Of a stretch of DNA of 64,000 nucleotides, positions 1 through 12,429 are shown piece after piece. Position 1 is the first letter of the stretch, and the number at the start of each line of letters is the position of its first letter. Position numbers and translations under genes: made by a program. The stretch covers positions 257,272 to 321,271 of the forward strand of contig JBNGIQ010009497.1 of the NCBI GenBank assembly GCA_049999765.1, given 5' to 3'. The notes beneath the pieces were generated by a model. The model was not told where the DNA came from, did no database searches, and was given only the letters and a program-made list of their open reading frames with translations. The stretch comes from Phaeoceros laevis. Lineage: Eukaryota; Anthocerotophyta; Anthocerotopsida; Notothyladales.

Positions 1-69
1 TACCTGCAAATAATTTCTCTTTACAAAATGATCCTTAAATGGGCAAAAGATGGCTACTAAGCTTCTCCA

Positions 70-3000
70 TCAGCCTTTCGATCTATGGCTAGCAGCTTCC
101 AACTTTTGGAGAAACTCCAAAGTTTTCGTGTACGCAGGATCTGACCTGCTCAAAGGTTTGCAGGAATTGACATGGTCGGTACCATCAAGAACCTAAATCA
201 CACAAAAGACATGTCAGTGGCCAAGTGCAACAACTGGACAATGCGGATTAGTCCCAACCACTTGAGCAACCTACCACGAGGTCACCATATCCAGGATAAG
301 CTGATTCTATTGGTACCACTTCCATTCGCAGAGCTAGACCTCCGTAGCCTTCCACCAGCGGAGTCACCTTTGTCTGCCAACCAAGAATGTGTGCACTCAG
401 TCCGCCTATTGGATATATCCAGAGGAATTCTCGGACTATAAGTATTGCAGACCCTCAAATGGGGACATGCGCGAAAAATACCTCGCTGAAGTTCAGCACT
501 TCTAAACTGGTCTTGTTATGAAGTATCCTAATAAACCGATTCAGCTCCTCCAATCTGGGAGACCCGCTTCTCAGTTCGCCAATCTGAAAGGAACGGGAGT
601 TGAAAGGGTATTTTTATCTGGTCAGGCACAACTTCAATGCACAATTTGTTTGTCCAGCTTACAGTTGGAGCCGGTCGTAGCACGTAACCCATCCGCCAAG
701 GCATGTCGGCGAGCTTGCTACCAAAGTGGGGACAACTATAGAAAACCTACTCGAGCAGACAACCAAGCATAAGAAGCCAAGAACCTGCAAGCTTGAGTCA
801 CGATGTTCGAGTGAGAAAAAAGTTATCTGAACTTCTACTTTACAATACATACGATTCCACCTGTTTGTTGCACAAGATGAGCGCGACTCTTATCCCGTGC
901 AGCTTGCATGAGCATCTGTTTTACTACAAGACCACCCATGCTGAAAAGGACCACAAATTAGCTGCAGGCCTTACATGACCCCTGTAACTAAGTAACAAAC
1001 TCAGTATAGGCATATTATTAGATTGCACAGACCTGTGAGTTACAAACACAGTTGGTCGCTTCCCAACACCTGCAGCAATCAATTTATCGAGCAACATGGA
1101 ACTTACTTCCTGAAAGACTTCAAAAAAAACTTATCAACACCGGTTAAACATGGTTGGAAAATTCCAGAGAAGTTTGCCATTGACTCTACCACCAAAACAC
1201 ACGACTCCGCTCTACAGAGCATACAAAGAAGCAGTCACAATCAAGTAGACAAGAAAACAGCTCTCAGCGAGAAACTGTACGAGAAGCAGCATCCATGAAA
1301 GTGTTGTACCTAGAGCTCAAGAGAAACAAAACTGCACATCCTGCTCTGAATGATTAATCGGTTCAGACACGATACAGACACTCAGCCTCAATCCCCATAT
1401 AATACATGGATATAGCACGCTCAGAATAAAGACCTAAGGTAAAGAGTGCACAACCTGAAGAGGGAGAGTTGCGCCTGACCATTGAGATAGATTTGTCTGC
1501 AGACAACAGAGAACAGTATTAGGATGGTATTTTCACTAGAGCTCGACCACGATGGACAACAGAGCTGATGTATGGATCAGGCTGTACTTTGTACTTAAGA
1601 GTCAGTAGTCGACTGTGTGGCAGATCATGTGACAGCCACTCTCGTGGCCAGCAGGTATCCTCTCTACCTGCATCCTGATCAATAGTTTCTACCAGGCCAG
1701 ACTTGTCCGTGGTGGACATTTTGTCATCTGAAACGCGCCAGGTCTTGAAAGGGCCACCACAAAGCCCGTGAACAAACACTACATCCATCACTGGCTGCTC
1801 TTGAGATACTTCCTCTTCTTGATAATTGCTTGGCAGCTCTAATGGGTTCAAGGGTGTGGCAGCAGAGCTCAACTCTGCTAGTGATGCGGGGGAAGACCGA
1901 TTGGGCTTCCTCTTTTCCCCATGATGACATTTAAATGAAAGGTTCTTCCAGTAAATTGATTCCGGATTAACCAGAAATACCATGTCTTCAAATCTGGGAG
2001 AAAACTCGTCCTGCTCTCTGTGCCCAGCCTCTGAATCCTGTCCACTGGAGAAAGAAGTTCCTGGCTCCATGTGTGATACATTTAGCAGTACTGTTCTAGC
2101 ATAACTTCTAGTCTTCAAGTCCCCATTTCCTGCTGAGTTACCATCTGCGCAGTCCTCCAGCCATAGGCACAAATTTTCGTCTCCTGAAATCATTTCCGAA
2201 GCAGTGGGCTGAAGGGACAAGATGGACAGTAGTCTTGCAGTTTGCTTTCGTACCTGTGTTGTCAGAGGTGGTTTCACAACAGGCTTGTCCTTCACATTTG
2301 TTTTGGTTTTGGCAGTGACGGAATCAACATGCTCTGTCTCCAAGGGGACAGAGGTCAGTGGTTGATCCCCCTCTGTGGAGGCCCACAAATCGTAATCATC
2401 TCCCAGCAGAAGTCGCCTAAGCAATAATAGACCACCAGCTTCAACAATCCTGAGCTGATATGTCGAGTTCTCTGCGGAAAGCCCTGTCAAGGCTTTGACA
2501 GCCTTCAACATCGCAGTAGCAGCTTCTACATAGGCAACTTTTGGTAGTAGATCTTTTTTACTGGGCGAGATTGAGATTGAATCCAACCCAAGCAGATCAG
2601 CAACTGGTAACTCAGAGGAAGCATCGTTGGACCTATCAGGACTCTGAGCTGCTGCTTGAATTGCGGCCTCTTGTGCTACCAACTTTGCAAGCTGTGTTGC
2701 AGCAGCAACTGCAGCCTGAGTTACCTGAGTCTGCAGAGGAGATGTTTATTGTTGTTACTTCCTCGAGAGTTCTCAGTAAACCGATCATAATTGAAGAAGA
2801 AAAAGATTGAGCAGCAGCTGCAGAGACCAACGAATAAAGTTAATAGAAACGAAGTACCTGAACCAAACCAAGGGCTTTGTCTTCTTGTTGTGATTTAACC
2901 TTACTGTGCAGAGCATCTCTTTTCCTTTCAGTGATAAGATCCATAAGAAGCATAGCTAGCCATGTCTGCGAAATTGGTATTCCACTTGGCCCGAGTGCAT

Positions 3001-5194
3001 CCACAACTCTAGCTAGGATGTGCGAACCGGCAGACCGTGCTTCTCTATCCGAGTCAGGACTGCAAACCCAGCGCAACAGGATACTGGCCCATTTCTTACT
3101 TTCATCCAAAGAGAGTCCTGGTCCCGTTGACGTGAGTATGTCGAGTGTGTTTGCGACAGGCACTTGAACAGGATTCTTCACGTCTGCCTCCTTTGTGAGC
3201 TCCCACATGACTGGGAGTCCCATCTCCAACACAATCTCATGAGCAGTTGAGTTGCAAAACACACATGCAGAAAGAGCTTCCATAGCTGCCCGAGCCAGAG
3301 TATAGTCTTGGGCCTTCCCAGCCTGGCCAGCTGTGGCTAGAAGAGGTTCACTGAACAAATGTGCAAGAGGGCTCAGGTGGTTGTACTCACCCTGAAGTAG
3401 AGACTTAATTGCAATGGCTCCGTGCCACTTCACGGTACGCTCAGGTGCTTGTAAAGCTGTCAAAAGAGATTCACCATTTTTGTCCAAGTCTGCTATTTTC
3501 TCGCAATTTGAGGTGGATGCTTGCGCCCAGGCACCAAGTGCCCAAGCTGCTAGGGGGACATATACTTGAGGACCTTGCAGGTCATCCCACAGGCCAAACT
3601 TTATCCAACGACCATGTTGCTGCCCCTTCTTTGTCCACTTCTGATCCCTAAAACCACCACCACCTTGCCTATCTGCTTTGATGGCATGAATCACTTCATT
3701 TGTTTTCTCCTCGTTTAGCAAAGGACCTCCTTCTCTCAAAACCTTAAGGACTGTCGCTATATCTTCCTGTGGTGCATTTTCGGGTAACTTCAAGGCGGGC
3801 CCACCCCCAACATCGCAGCTGGATGTGATAATATCCATCACTGCAGCCACAAGCATGCTTCTTCCTCTAGAAAGTTCATTGTCGTGCTGCACTACCTGTG
3901 CTTTCTTGCCATGTTTTGTGGTCTTGAGGATGCAAGCCGCCATGTACAACCAAACAACAGGTATTGCATCAGACTTTGTCAGTGCATGGCAATCCAAGCC
4001 ACATCTGTGCAACTGAGCGGAATCCACACACCAGTAATAAGGCTATGTCTCAGAGAAGAGTAGGGGAAGACCATTCAGCGACGAGATTTCGAGTGTCAGC
4101 AGCACATGACTACTTGTCCAGCCAGACACCTTGCTCTAATCAATGAGGGAACGGGGCTGGAGGACATTAGAATTGCAGTTGCCAGAACTGCAGTTCACGG
4201 TTGCTAGCAAGAGCATTTTTTACTAAACCAAAAGAGGAGAAGATTACGTCGGAGCACCAACCGTTTCAGTATGCAGAGATGCTGCAAAACGAAGAAGATG
4301 GGGCAGCGCTTGCGGTCTACCTAAAGCAATTTCAGATGTGCGAGCATCTGAAAGGAGATATGCTAAAGCCCTTGCTGCTTCGTTCTGAACTGAGCTTGGC
4401 GCCTTCACAGAATCCAGCAACCAGTCTAGCACCCTGCCATTACCTGCATCCACCACCGACTTTCTGCGATTCTCATGAGCAGCCACATCTGCAATAAGGG
4501 ATGCAACTTTTGGACGCCACCACGCATTGAGACCATCCGTGGCAGCATCACTTGCTTGGAAAAGCACAGTTGCGAGAAATTGGATCAAGACAGACGTGGC
4601 AGATCCAGCCTCTAGTACACCCTGCATTCCGAGAACCAGAGTGTCTTTTAAATTTTCAAGAGCATGTGCCACTGAGGACTTCCAGGTCAAGAAGCGAATC
4701 TTCATCTCTTCTCCATGCGAGGCATACCCGTTCTCCCCCTCCGCAGAGACTGCGACTGCAGCTGTCAACAGGACGACGACAGCTGCACCTGCTCCTGCTC
4801 CTACTGGAAGATAACTCCAGGGTCTCCGGGAACTGGAGCTTGCCTCCCTGTTTCCAGTAGTATAAAATAGACCCCCCTCAGAGCTAGTAGAATTGCCACT
4901 ATTCTCTTTGAACAGATGCAAATGCTCAGAAGGCTGGCCATCTTCCAACACTACATCTTGAGTAGCACTACCCGATATCAGAGCAGATGATTGTCCGGAA
5001 GAAGGTGGATGAAGGAGAGAAGCGACTCTACTTTTCGGCTTGAAAAGGGGACTGGAACCATCGCTCTCTGCTGCTGTGCTGTATCCAGGTTTCCTGTTCG
5101 TAATGGTTACTTCAGGGGCAGGGTGTGTGGGAAGGCAGCCCCGAGGGCGCTGCCTTCTCAGCAACAAATGCCCAAGTCGTGTTCGGGATTGCAT
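70..5194 (-). CDS. SERAC1-like ARM-repeat alpha/beta hydrolase, ten exons
   Basis: Plant SERAC1-type lipase-like protein, about 1251 aa. Human SERAC1 acts in phosphatidylglycerol remodelling; the plant role is not known to me. Exons read on the minus strand: 5194-4262, 3922-2858, 2730-1588, 1496-1455, 1109-1033, 940-853, 746-663, 583-482, 373-275 and 192-70. Their sum, 3756 nt, is divisible by three and every junction has GT/AG. The N-terminus is Arg-rich (MQSRTRLGHLLLRRQRPRG), as in a mitochondrial presequence, and is followed by a hydrophobic segment (YLPVGAGAGAAVVVLLTAAV). The middle has ARM-like helical repeats. The C-terminal hydrolase shows VFVHGLCGG, THSMGG with the nucleophile Ser, FYSCPHFGSKLADMPWRMG and GTDHVNSCKP carrying the likely catalytic His. 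The ATG at 5194 was chosen because the frame further upstream has no ATG. The exon 1/exon 2 junction (4262 to 3922) is the least certain; the exon 3 acceptor could be 6 nt later. Confidence 0.88.
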
Positions 5195-6116
5195 TTGCCA
5201 GATTGAGCTCTTTAAGTTGAAGGCTTCTGCCTCTAGCGTCCCGATCGAACAAACTCCCACTCCAGATTCGACCTTCGAGAATTTTCAGACAAAACCAGAA
5301 ATTGCTGATCATTCGCGACACTTGGCCCCGCTACAGCGAGGTGCCGTGGCGGATTACGAATGCTTCCTCAAGGGCATCATCTCGATGTGATGCGAATCTC
5401 TCCTCCATCATCGACCCTTGACCGACCCTAATTCCTCGTCTAACCTAAACCTGAGATGCGAAGGATGACTCATCCAATCTGAATACAACAGCAACAGCTT
5501 GCAGCAAGACATCAGCCGAAGTTTGCGCCTCCAGCCCTGGTTCCGGGTCCAACTGCCAAATGACTAGATTTTACTACTACATTAGAGTTACATACAGCAC
5601 CAGATGGGCGAGGTTCAAAGAAGTCAGTTACTGTACCAGTTCTTTAACGCGCTGTGTTTTCCAAGCCTGGTGGGATCACATGACAAAACGACACGCAAAA
5701 AGAGAGACTATAGGTCCAGAGTCCAGACGCTGGAAGTACAAAAAGACAGGTAGATACAGAGTGAGGTGGATACAGAGTACTGTACAAACAAGATCCTGAG
5801 CAGCCATGAGCACTATTACAAGCTTCTCTGTTGTGTAAAAAGGCTCGGGAGCTGAAGGCTCCGGAGCTGTGTGAGGATATGAGGTCTGTGACTCTGTATA
5901 CACTGTCAGAAGGCCTTTACCCCTCGTAAAAGGTCCTCGGTGTGCTGTTACGTGGAAGAGACAGAGAGACTGTAGGACCCAACGGTCCCCTAAAGTGCTT
6001 TCACGACCGCACACAGTTTGTTCAGTTGGGTGTCCGCTTGGTGTGTCCTGCAGTGTTCTTGTTGAGCAAGTTCTAGGGACTAGTGTTGGAGGACCTAGGG
6101 GGGAGGGAGTGCCCCC
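5195..6116. other. intergenic region between divergent genes
   Basis: This stretch separates the SERAC1-like gene (minus) from the plastid carrier gene (plus), so both promoters must lie here. I see no coding signal with homology. Around 5400-6110 there are only short frames. No clear TATA box or repeat stands out. Confidence 0.5.
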
Positions 6117-8618
6117 ATGGCATCCTCTTCCACGAGCTTTGGCGGATCCCAGGAGTTCGGAGTTGGAGTGCACGGGAGCTGGAATAACAATTCAGTGCCA
6201 CCTTTTCACAATCTTCTAGATGGCTTGAGCCAGGCGTTTGGGTGTTTGATAGATCAAATTTCGGGTACCATATCCAGGCAGCAGGGACGGGTGGATACTG
6301 CAAGTTGGACACTCGATCAGCTGTTTCCTTGTTCCTACACGAACTTGGATTCAGTCTCAAGTAGTTCGAAGTGGTTGAACGGGAGACGTGTGGAAACAGG
6401 GCGTTCCAGCCGATCGAGGAGGAGCCTTCGTGGAAACTCGGTTGGTGTGCGGCTTGTCGCAAGCTCTTCTGTCGCTCCACAGATCGAAGCTTCTGAAAGC
6501 AGAGGATTTTTGGAGCCCTTGCGCATTCAGAAGCCAGCGCGTCATGGGGATGAGAACGTAGGAAAGCAACAGGATTTTAGTACTGCCCACAGGCCGCCCA
6601 CGGTTGCTGAGGTCTTAACCCACCCGCTGCTGATTGTCTGCTGGGCCCGTAAAGATGTACTGCTGTTCGCCGCTGGTGCATTCGCGGGCGCTGTTGCTAA
6701 GACTCTGACTGCTCCCCTCGACAGAGTGAAAATCCTTATGCAGGTGAGTACATCTTAGCAAGTCGATGTGGAGCCAGTGTAGCCATATGCGGACTCCTGG
6801 CAATGTAACGTGCGACGTGTCACATCCAGCGCTCATTCAATTTTACCTGCAGATTGATGGAGCCGAGGCCGCCAAGGTGGGTTCGAGGAAAGGCCTCCAG
6901 TTTTTCGAGGTGGATATTCCAACCATTGCAGACATAGCAAAAACCCTTAGCAGGATGGGAACCCTGGATCAGTTAAGCATGTCGTGAGAGCGTTAGCCTA
7001 TACAGTTGTCAACTGTATATAGCTGCTGATTCTCTGGCTGGTATTTGAATGTATCTCAGGCAGTTATGAAGGTAGGTACAGAGGAAGGAATGCAAGGATA
7101 TTGGAAAGGCAACGTTCCTCAGGTGGGTAACCCAGCTGCTTTTATTGTTGGGAGAAGCTCTTGGAGGTATATCGGAGATGAACACCCAGACTCCTTTCTG
7201 TGCAGGTCATCCGCATCGTCCCTTACAGTGCTGTGCAGCTCTTCTCATACGAAGTGTACAAGGTTGTCCACGAACATTCATTTCGTGCTGTCATGAAGGC
7301 TTGAGACTCTCTGTATGGTGAGTTGACATTGATCAAATTGCAGAAATTTTTCAAAGGAGCAAACAAGGAGCTTTCTGTACTTGGTAGATTGTCAGCTGGA
7401 GCATGTGCTGGCATGACCTCCACCCTGGTGGGCTTTTCACTCCGGAGTCAGTCATCGGCCTTGCAATGCTAAAGGCTTAGGTGAAGGCAGTGTGCGTGAC
7501 CTATCTTTTTCTGTTGCCTTGATGAGTAGGTAACATACCCTTTGGATACACTGCGTTTCCGCATGGCTGTTGAATCCGGGTCAAAGACAATGGGCCAGGT
7601 AATCTGGACAGTTGCTGGACCAACCTGTTTCTGTCAAAACACTTCGTTGTAGTAGTGGGGTTGCTAACTAGTTTAAGTTGTCTGCTTTTGAAGGTTGCCC
7701 TGTCGATGCTCAAGGATGAAGGCATCTCTTCTTTTTATCGAGGTTTGGGGCCATCTCTATTGGGAATAGCTCCTTACATTGCACTGAATTTCTGCATATT
7801 CGACCTGTAAGTGTTCCTTTGTCCAAACCTGGATGAGGAGAAGAAATTAGTGCCCTGCATGTCGTTGGCTGAAAGTTGTATTGGATTGATGTAGCGCAGT
7901 TCTGACTTTTCTATCTCACAGGGTCAAGAAATCTTTGCCAGAAGAGTTTGGAAAGAAGCCAGTGGGAGCTTTTCTCACCGCTGTAGTATCTGCAACCATG
8001 GCCACAACAATATGCTATCCGTTAGACACTGTTCGGAGACAAATGCAAATGAAGGGCTCTCCATTCAGTACTGTACTGGATGCTATACCCGGTATTTGAA
8101 CTGACGGAAGGAAGCCATGTATCTCCCTCTTTGCCTCTTTGCTAACTATTGTGGGATGTCAGCATAAAAGATGCCATGTTAGTGAAAGGCCCTCAATTAT
8201 ACTTTTCCGGGGCAAGAGTGGATGGGCTTGTTGTTGCTTGGAGTTTTAACCTTTTATGTTTGGTAGGTATCGTATCCAGAGATGGTATTGCTGGATTGTA
8301 CAGGGGATTTCTCCCAAATGCTCTGAAAAACCTTCCTAACAGCAGGTATGAGACTAGCTGCTGCAGGTGTAGTAGCTCTTTTATCTGCTTTCAGTTCAAC
8401 TAAGGGGTGGTTTTGTTAATGACCTCAAACTGAAAGTCTGAAATTTCTGTCTGTACTGCTGCAGTATCCGGCTAACGACATTTGATGCCACCAAGAATCT
8501 CATCAGTGCTAGCCAACTCGAGTTTGAGAACCTTTTAAAGACCAGGACCAGCTCAAATTTCAGTTCTGAAACTCCTCATACTGCTGGAGAAGCTGGGGAT
8601 GAAGTTTCCAGCAAATGA
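6117..8618 (+). CDS. TAAC: plastid/thylakoid ADP/ATP (PAPS) carrier, TAAC/PAPST1-type, ten exons
   Basis: Mitochondrial-carrier-family protein of the plastid branch (Arabidopsis TAAC/PAPST1). It exchanges ADP/ATP or PAPS across thylakoid or envelope membranes. Exons: 6117-6743, 6853-6909, 7060-7122, 7206-7262, 7344-7427, 7530-7598, 7694-7806, 7922-8091, 8267-8345 and 8465-8618. All introns are GT-AG (81-175 bp). The coding length is 1473 nt, giving 490 aa. Residues 1 to about 165 are Ser-rich and poor in acidic residues, as in a plastid transit peptide. Three carrier repeats carry PLDRVK, PLDTLR and PLDTVR, with helices such as LLFAAGAFAGAVAKTLTAPL and RLSAGACAGMTSTL. Family hallmarks include GYWKGNVPQVIRIVPYSAVQ and GLYRGFLPNALKNLPNSS. 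The tail after the last helix is hydrophilic and Ser-rich. The start is the first ATG of the exon 1 frame. TAAC versus its close paralogue PAPST2 cannot be decided here. Confidence 0.93.
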
Positions 8619-9102
8619 GATGTAAGGCGTAGCAGCTAAAGCGAGCTCTACGTTCTGCAGTTTACTCATTTGCAAAACAATTTGAACTATTGGCTCTTAC
8701 ATAGAGGAACTGCATGTCTCTTGGGTGGCAAGTAGAGCGGCGCAGTTCTTCTATGTACGAGCCGGTCTTCATTTTTTGATCCCTGATTGGTCACAAACAT
8801 TCTCTGGATATCGAACCTGCAAAGAATATGGTATTGTGAGTCAGAAGCTTGCATGCTAGCACCAGCTGGCGCAAGTTGTTCACACGCATCAAGCCGCTAG
8901 AATCCGGGCATCTGCCTGTTGGAGAGACTCCAGTTTCGAGGTGGATGAAAGTAAACAGCAATTATGTATATGTGGGTGACGTGCCAGGACCCACCCTATC
9001 ATCTTGACCGTTATACCAGTCATTCCTATGTGGCGGCGCTGTGTGTCTTTTGCACACACGTTTCTCTTTCTATGCTGCTGGATTGTCCCCATGCGTCACT
9101 GT

Positions 9103-9267
9103 ACAGTAACTGGAAGTGACTCTGCTTCACCGTAAATATGAGACAGAAGGTTTGGAAGCACAAAATTTATTGTGTGAGTGAGATACAGTAACTGGAAGTG
9201 ACTCTGCTGCACCGTAAATATGAGACAGAAGGTCTGGAAGCACAAAATTTTTTGTATGAGTGAGATT
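9103..9267. repeat. 82-bp tandem duplication
   Basis: Two near-identical copies (9103-9184 and 9185-9267) begin acagtaactggaagtgactc and differ at a few bases. They lie downstream of both flanking convergent genes and have no coding meaning that I can see. Confidence 0.9.
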
Positions 9268-9399
9268 CTTCAGCCACCACTTGGAGGAGACAGTTTGCTA
9301 GAGTCTCTACATTTGCCAGAAGCAGGCGAGATTTGTTGTTTGCAGACCAAAAAAGAGTCGCTGATCAATAGCTGCCTGGGCCTAACTAGCTCTCCTGAA

Positions 9400-9996
9400 T
9401 CATGCCTTCGAATCCCTGATGAAGCTCACGTAATTGTCCAGCAGTATTGGCCAGGAGCAGTCATCGTCGTAGTTGGACAGGTCGGGCTCCACATCTTTAC
9501 AGAAGCGCAAAGCTCCCAGCCACTGATCCAAGGTCATCCCGGCGTACTCGGTTTGCTGCCGGAAAAAGGAGATGAGGCCTTCTGCGTGCGTGTACCCGGT
9601 CAGCACCAGTTGCAGCATCTGGCAAGCAGTCTCCATGTCCAGTGTCTTGTGCCTTGGCTCTGTCAAATTGAAGCGGAAAGCATATGTGAAATATTCCTTG
9701 AAGCTCTCCTCGGAATCCTCCAGCTCCGCTGCTAGGGCCTTGAGAGCGGCTTTCAGCTTAGCCAGGCTTGTCACTCCCATGGCCTTCATGCCGTGACGCC
9801 ATTCCTGCCGCGTGAAGTAGCCTTGCTCAGCTGCGTTCAGCTTCCAAGCCAAGCGCAGAATAGGAGGATCTGTCACCTTCACATTAAGGGCCTTACAGAG
9901 CTTCTCCACACCTTCCGGGCCAATCTTATCGGGCTCGCTCTTGTCCGCGAACCGTTCGAACATCTTATCCTCCCTCTTCCAATTGCCCTCCGACAT
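9400..9996 (-). CDS. DCN1-like (DCUN1-domain) cullin neddylation factor, intronless
   Basis: Scaffold-type E3 for NEDD8/RUB1: DCUN1 proteins bind cullins and the NEDD8 E2 and promote cullin neddylation. The frame gives 198 aa from ATG 9996 (MSEGNWKREDKMFERF). The whole protein resembles Arabidopsis At1g15860: IGPEGVEKLCKALNV, GYFTRQEWRHGMKAMG, FTYAFRFNLTEPRHKTLD and, at the C-terminus, WPILLDNYVSFIRDSKA, the conserved PONY end. The frame stays open 18 codons upstream of 9996 but without an ATG. The length is normal for the short DCN1 class. It has no intron, whereas plant orthologues usually have several, so it may be a retrocopy; the frame is intact. It is convergent with the carrier gene. 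Confidence 0.85.
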   Translation of the reverse strand: MSEGNWKREDKMFERFADKSEPDKIGPEGVEKLCKALNVKVTDPPILRLAWKLNAAEQGYFTRQEWRHGMKAMGVTSLAKLKAALKALAAELEDSEESFKEYFTYAFRFNLTEPRHKTLDMETACQMLQLVLTGYTHAEGLISFFRQQTEYAGMTLDQWLGALRFCKDVEPDLSNYDDDCSWPILLDNYVSFIRDSKA

Positions 9997-10140
9997 CCTC
10001 GCTGCCTGACGGACCTTGCACACAATTCTGTTCAACCTAGCAATTCGCAAATTGCTGTCCCGCCGTCAGGGCGGGTGCTAATCCTGAGGTTTATCATAGG
10101 ACAATGAAACTAGTCGCGATTCGGAGACTTCATCACTCGC

Positions 10141-10184
10141 TTGCTCTCCTAAGCACGATAACTTGCTCTCCTAAGCACGATAAC
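10141..10184. repeat. 22-bp tandem repeat, two copies
   Basis: The unit ttgctctcctaagcacgata plus ac is present twice, perfectly, at 10141-10162 and 10163-10184. Confidence 0.95.
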
Positions 10185-10409
10185 TAGACTTCGGCCACCT
10201 CCTCCTATATAGCACCAAGAGTGCTATCAAGTTACACCGAGTTTAACGGTTCCGAAACTTTGACCGTAAAGATTATCTGGACTCTCTAAATCCTTTTATA
10301 TTTTCCTATACACTGTACATAGAAAAGTCAAGGAGACCCTAGCTACCTAGCAAGTTATCCTCTTTGGGAATTTTTAACAGGTCTGGACTCTGGAGTCTGG
10401 ACGACTCTG

Positions 10410-10465
10410 GACGGAAGAAGAAAAAGAAGTTTATTTCGACGGAAGAAGAAAAAGAAGTTTATTTC
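10410..10465. repeat. 28-bp tandem repeat, two copies
   Basis: Perfect duplication of a purine-rich unit beginning gacggaagaagaaaaagaag, at 10410-10437 and 10438-10465. Confidence 0.95.
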
Positions 10466-10944
10466 TGGTGTATGGTTGGGCAGGGAGAGAGTGTGCTATG
10501 GAAGGAAGTAAGTTTTATGTCAGGTGATTGACTCGACTTGCATACCACACATAAACATATGTCCCTTAGGTAGGATTGTAGGAGGTAGGATTGTAGGAGG
10601 GAGGAAGGTTCATTTACCATGTCTAGACCTAGGGTAAAGATCACCGGGGGAGGGAGGGACAATTCCATTTAACACATTGAGTGGAGAGAGAGAGCATCTT
10701 TAATGTGCTTGACTTGTGCATGGGAGGGGAGGAGGGGGTACTTGTGGAGGGAGGGAGCAGTTTACTACGGCCATATACATAGGACCCAGGTACTTGCGTA
10801 CCAAACATACATGTGACTAAAATGAAAGGTCACGAATATATGTCTCCTACGATAGGACTGTACCAGGGAGGAAGGTTCATTTATCTTGCTTAGGGTAAGG
10901 ATCACAATGCACGGAGGAGTACTTTTATTACGGCCATATATGGC

Positions 10945-11125
10945 CACTCACTTGTACCATGATGAGGTAGCTTCTTCCCCCGCCTTGCACAACATGGAGT
11001 GGATGTTGAGTGATCTTTTACGAAAGTAATACATGGCCATTGACTTGTACCATAACGAGGTAGCTACTTGAGCTCGCCTTGCACAACGTGAAGTGGAAGT
11101 TGAGTGATTTTTCACACAAGTAATA
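10945..11125. repeat. about 94-bp imperfect tandem duplication
   Basis: Two diverged copies share acttgtacca, gaggtagct, cgccttgcacaac and a run ending in gttgagtgat. Copy starts are about 94 bp apart. Confidence 0.8.
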
Positions 11126-12042
11126 TATGCCCGGGTATGTAACAAAAAGTGCTTTTCTAGTCAACTATGTGAGCATGGCATACCAAATGTTTTGCTGTCT
11201 ATTACACGGCCCCTGCTTTCCAATGGATTGTAAACAGGCCACTCGAGAGGGGTTGTGTGATAGAAGGCCAAAACCTTTTTGTATGCCATATGATTGGATG
11301 TAATATTTTTCTAACACTATCTCTGCATGAGCTCATCAGTGCATTGTGAACTAATGATTGATGAATCAAACACTTATCTTGCATTCATTCAGCACTCCAT
11401 CGTCAATTTATGTGTCATATATCAAAGACGTATCCCTTCACGCAAGTTAAAGGCCCATTATTGTTACAGATTTGTTAAGTCGTTGCTGCAAAATTGTAAT
11501 GATATTGACATAGTGCTGAAGCAGCATTGAAATCTAAATTGCCTTTAACTTGAAGACCTATAGAAGTGACATTGACTAGTTGTTTGAGACTAAGGCTAAA
11601 AATAAAAGATTGGCGTCATAGTCTATGACATAGTGCCCGCTAACTCCGCATTTTACTACTACAACGTGGTAGTTTTCGTTTATTACTCTAATCGCAAAAA
11701 AAAACGCAAGTGCTTTTCATCGCTGAGGAAAAAAAATAAAGTACTGCAAATACTTAAAATACGCGCACTCTGCTTACTAAGAGTAGCTAAGTTAGTAAGT
11801 ACTAAGTACCCACTTAGTAAGTTTCGGGAAGCCCAAATCGGGCTTTGCACACTGCAAGTAACCACCAAATCAAACAATCAAAGGCATCGACCTTGGAACC
11901 ATTCCCTTCGTCTCCGTCTCCTCAGCTCCGCCTGAACTACATACAAGAGTGAGAACCCCGTTCTATGACTGCAAGCATGAATTGAGTCAATTGACCTGTC
12001 TCCGTTGCGCTACACACAACCCCGTTCTACGACTACAGGATT

Positions 12043-12110
12043 GAATTGACCATTGACCTTGTCAAAGATAGATGGCCTGTAGTCGTAGAATTGACCTTGT
12101 CAAAGACAGA
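12043..12110. repeat. short direct repeat
   Basis: The string gaccttgtcaaaga followed by agatgg occurs twice, about 40 bp apart, with related ccccgttct-acgactac strings just upstream. A minor local duplication. Confidence 0.7.
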
Positions 12111-12429
12111 TGGCAGGAAGAAGGAGAATGCGAGGAGCCATTGGCAAGTGCCCTAGGATTTCTCAGCGTTGTTCCTTCCCCTACATGCTTAAAATACTTG
12201 AAAAATATATTTAGTACCCATTTGTACGGATCCGCAAAAAACTCCCATTTGAAAAAAACGTGACATACGTAATTTAAGTACTAACGAAAAAAACGCTCCG
12301 GGCACTATGGTCTATGAGTTTATGACTCTATGGCTGCATACGCCTAATGAATAATTATAATACATTATAATAATAATAAGGCTAAAAAGAAACCACTTTG
12401 TCACAATAGGGATGGGGTAATAGAGTATC

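Larger units (their letters stand above)
9997..12429. other. non-coding, repeat-rich AT-rich spacer
   Basis: There is no convincing gene. It contains small tandem repeats (listed separately), purine runs, a diverged duplicated segment around 10945-11125, and AT-rich DNA with polyA/T tracts near 11690-11760 and 12220-12300. Short frames here are in low-complexity sequence. It may hold decayed transposon sequence, but I could not identify termini. Confidence 0.5.

Noticed and set aside
6117-8618. Mitochondrial Brittle-1-type or coenzyme A carrier as an alternative identity
   Set aside because: GYWKGNVPQVIRIVPYSAVQ and the C-terminal segment GLYRGFLPNALKNLPNSS fit the TAAC/PAPST group better, and the long Ser-rich N-terminus looks plastid-directed.
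10480-11384. Short minus frames of 60-69 codons in the AT-rich spacer
   Set aside because: They lie in duplicated, low-complexity DNA and resemble each other only because the DNA is repeated.
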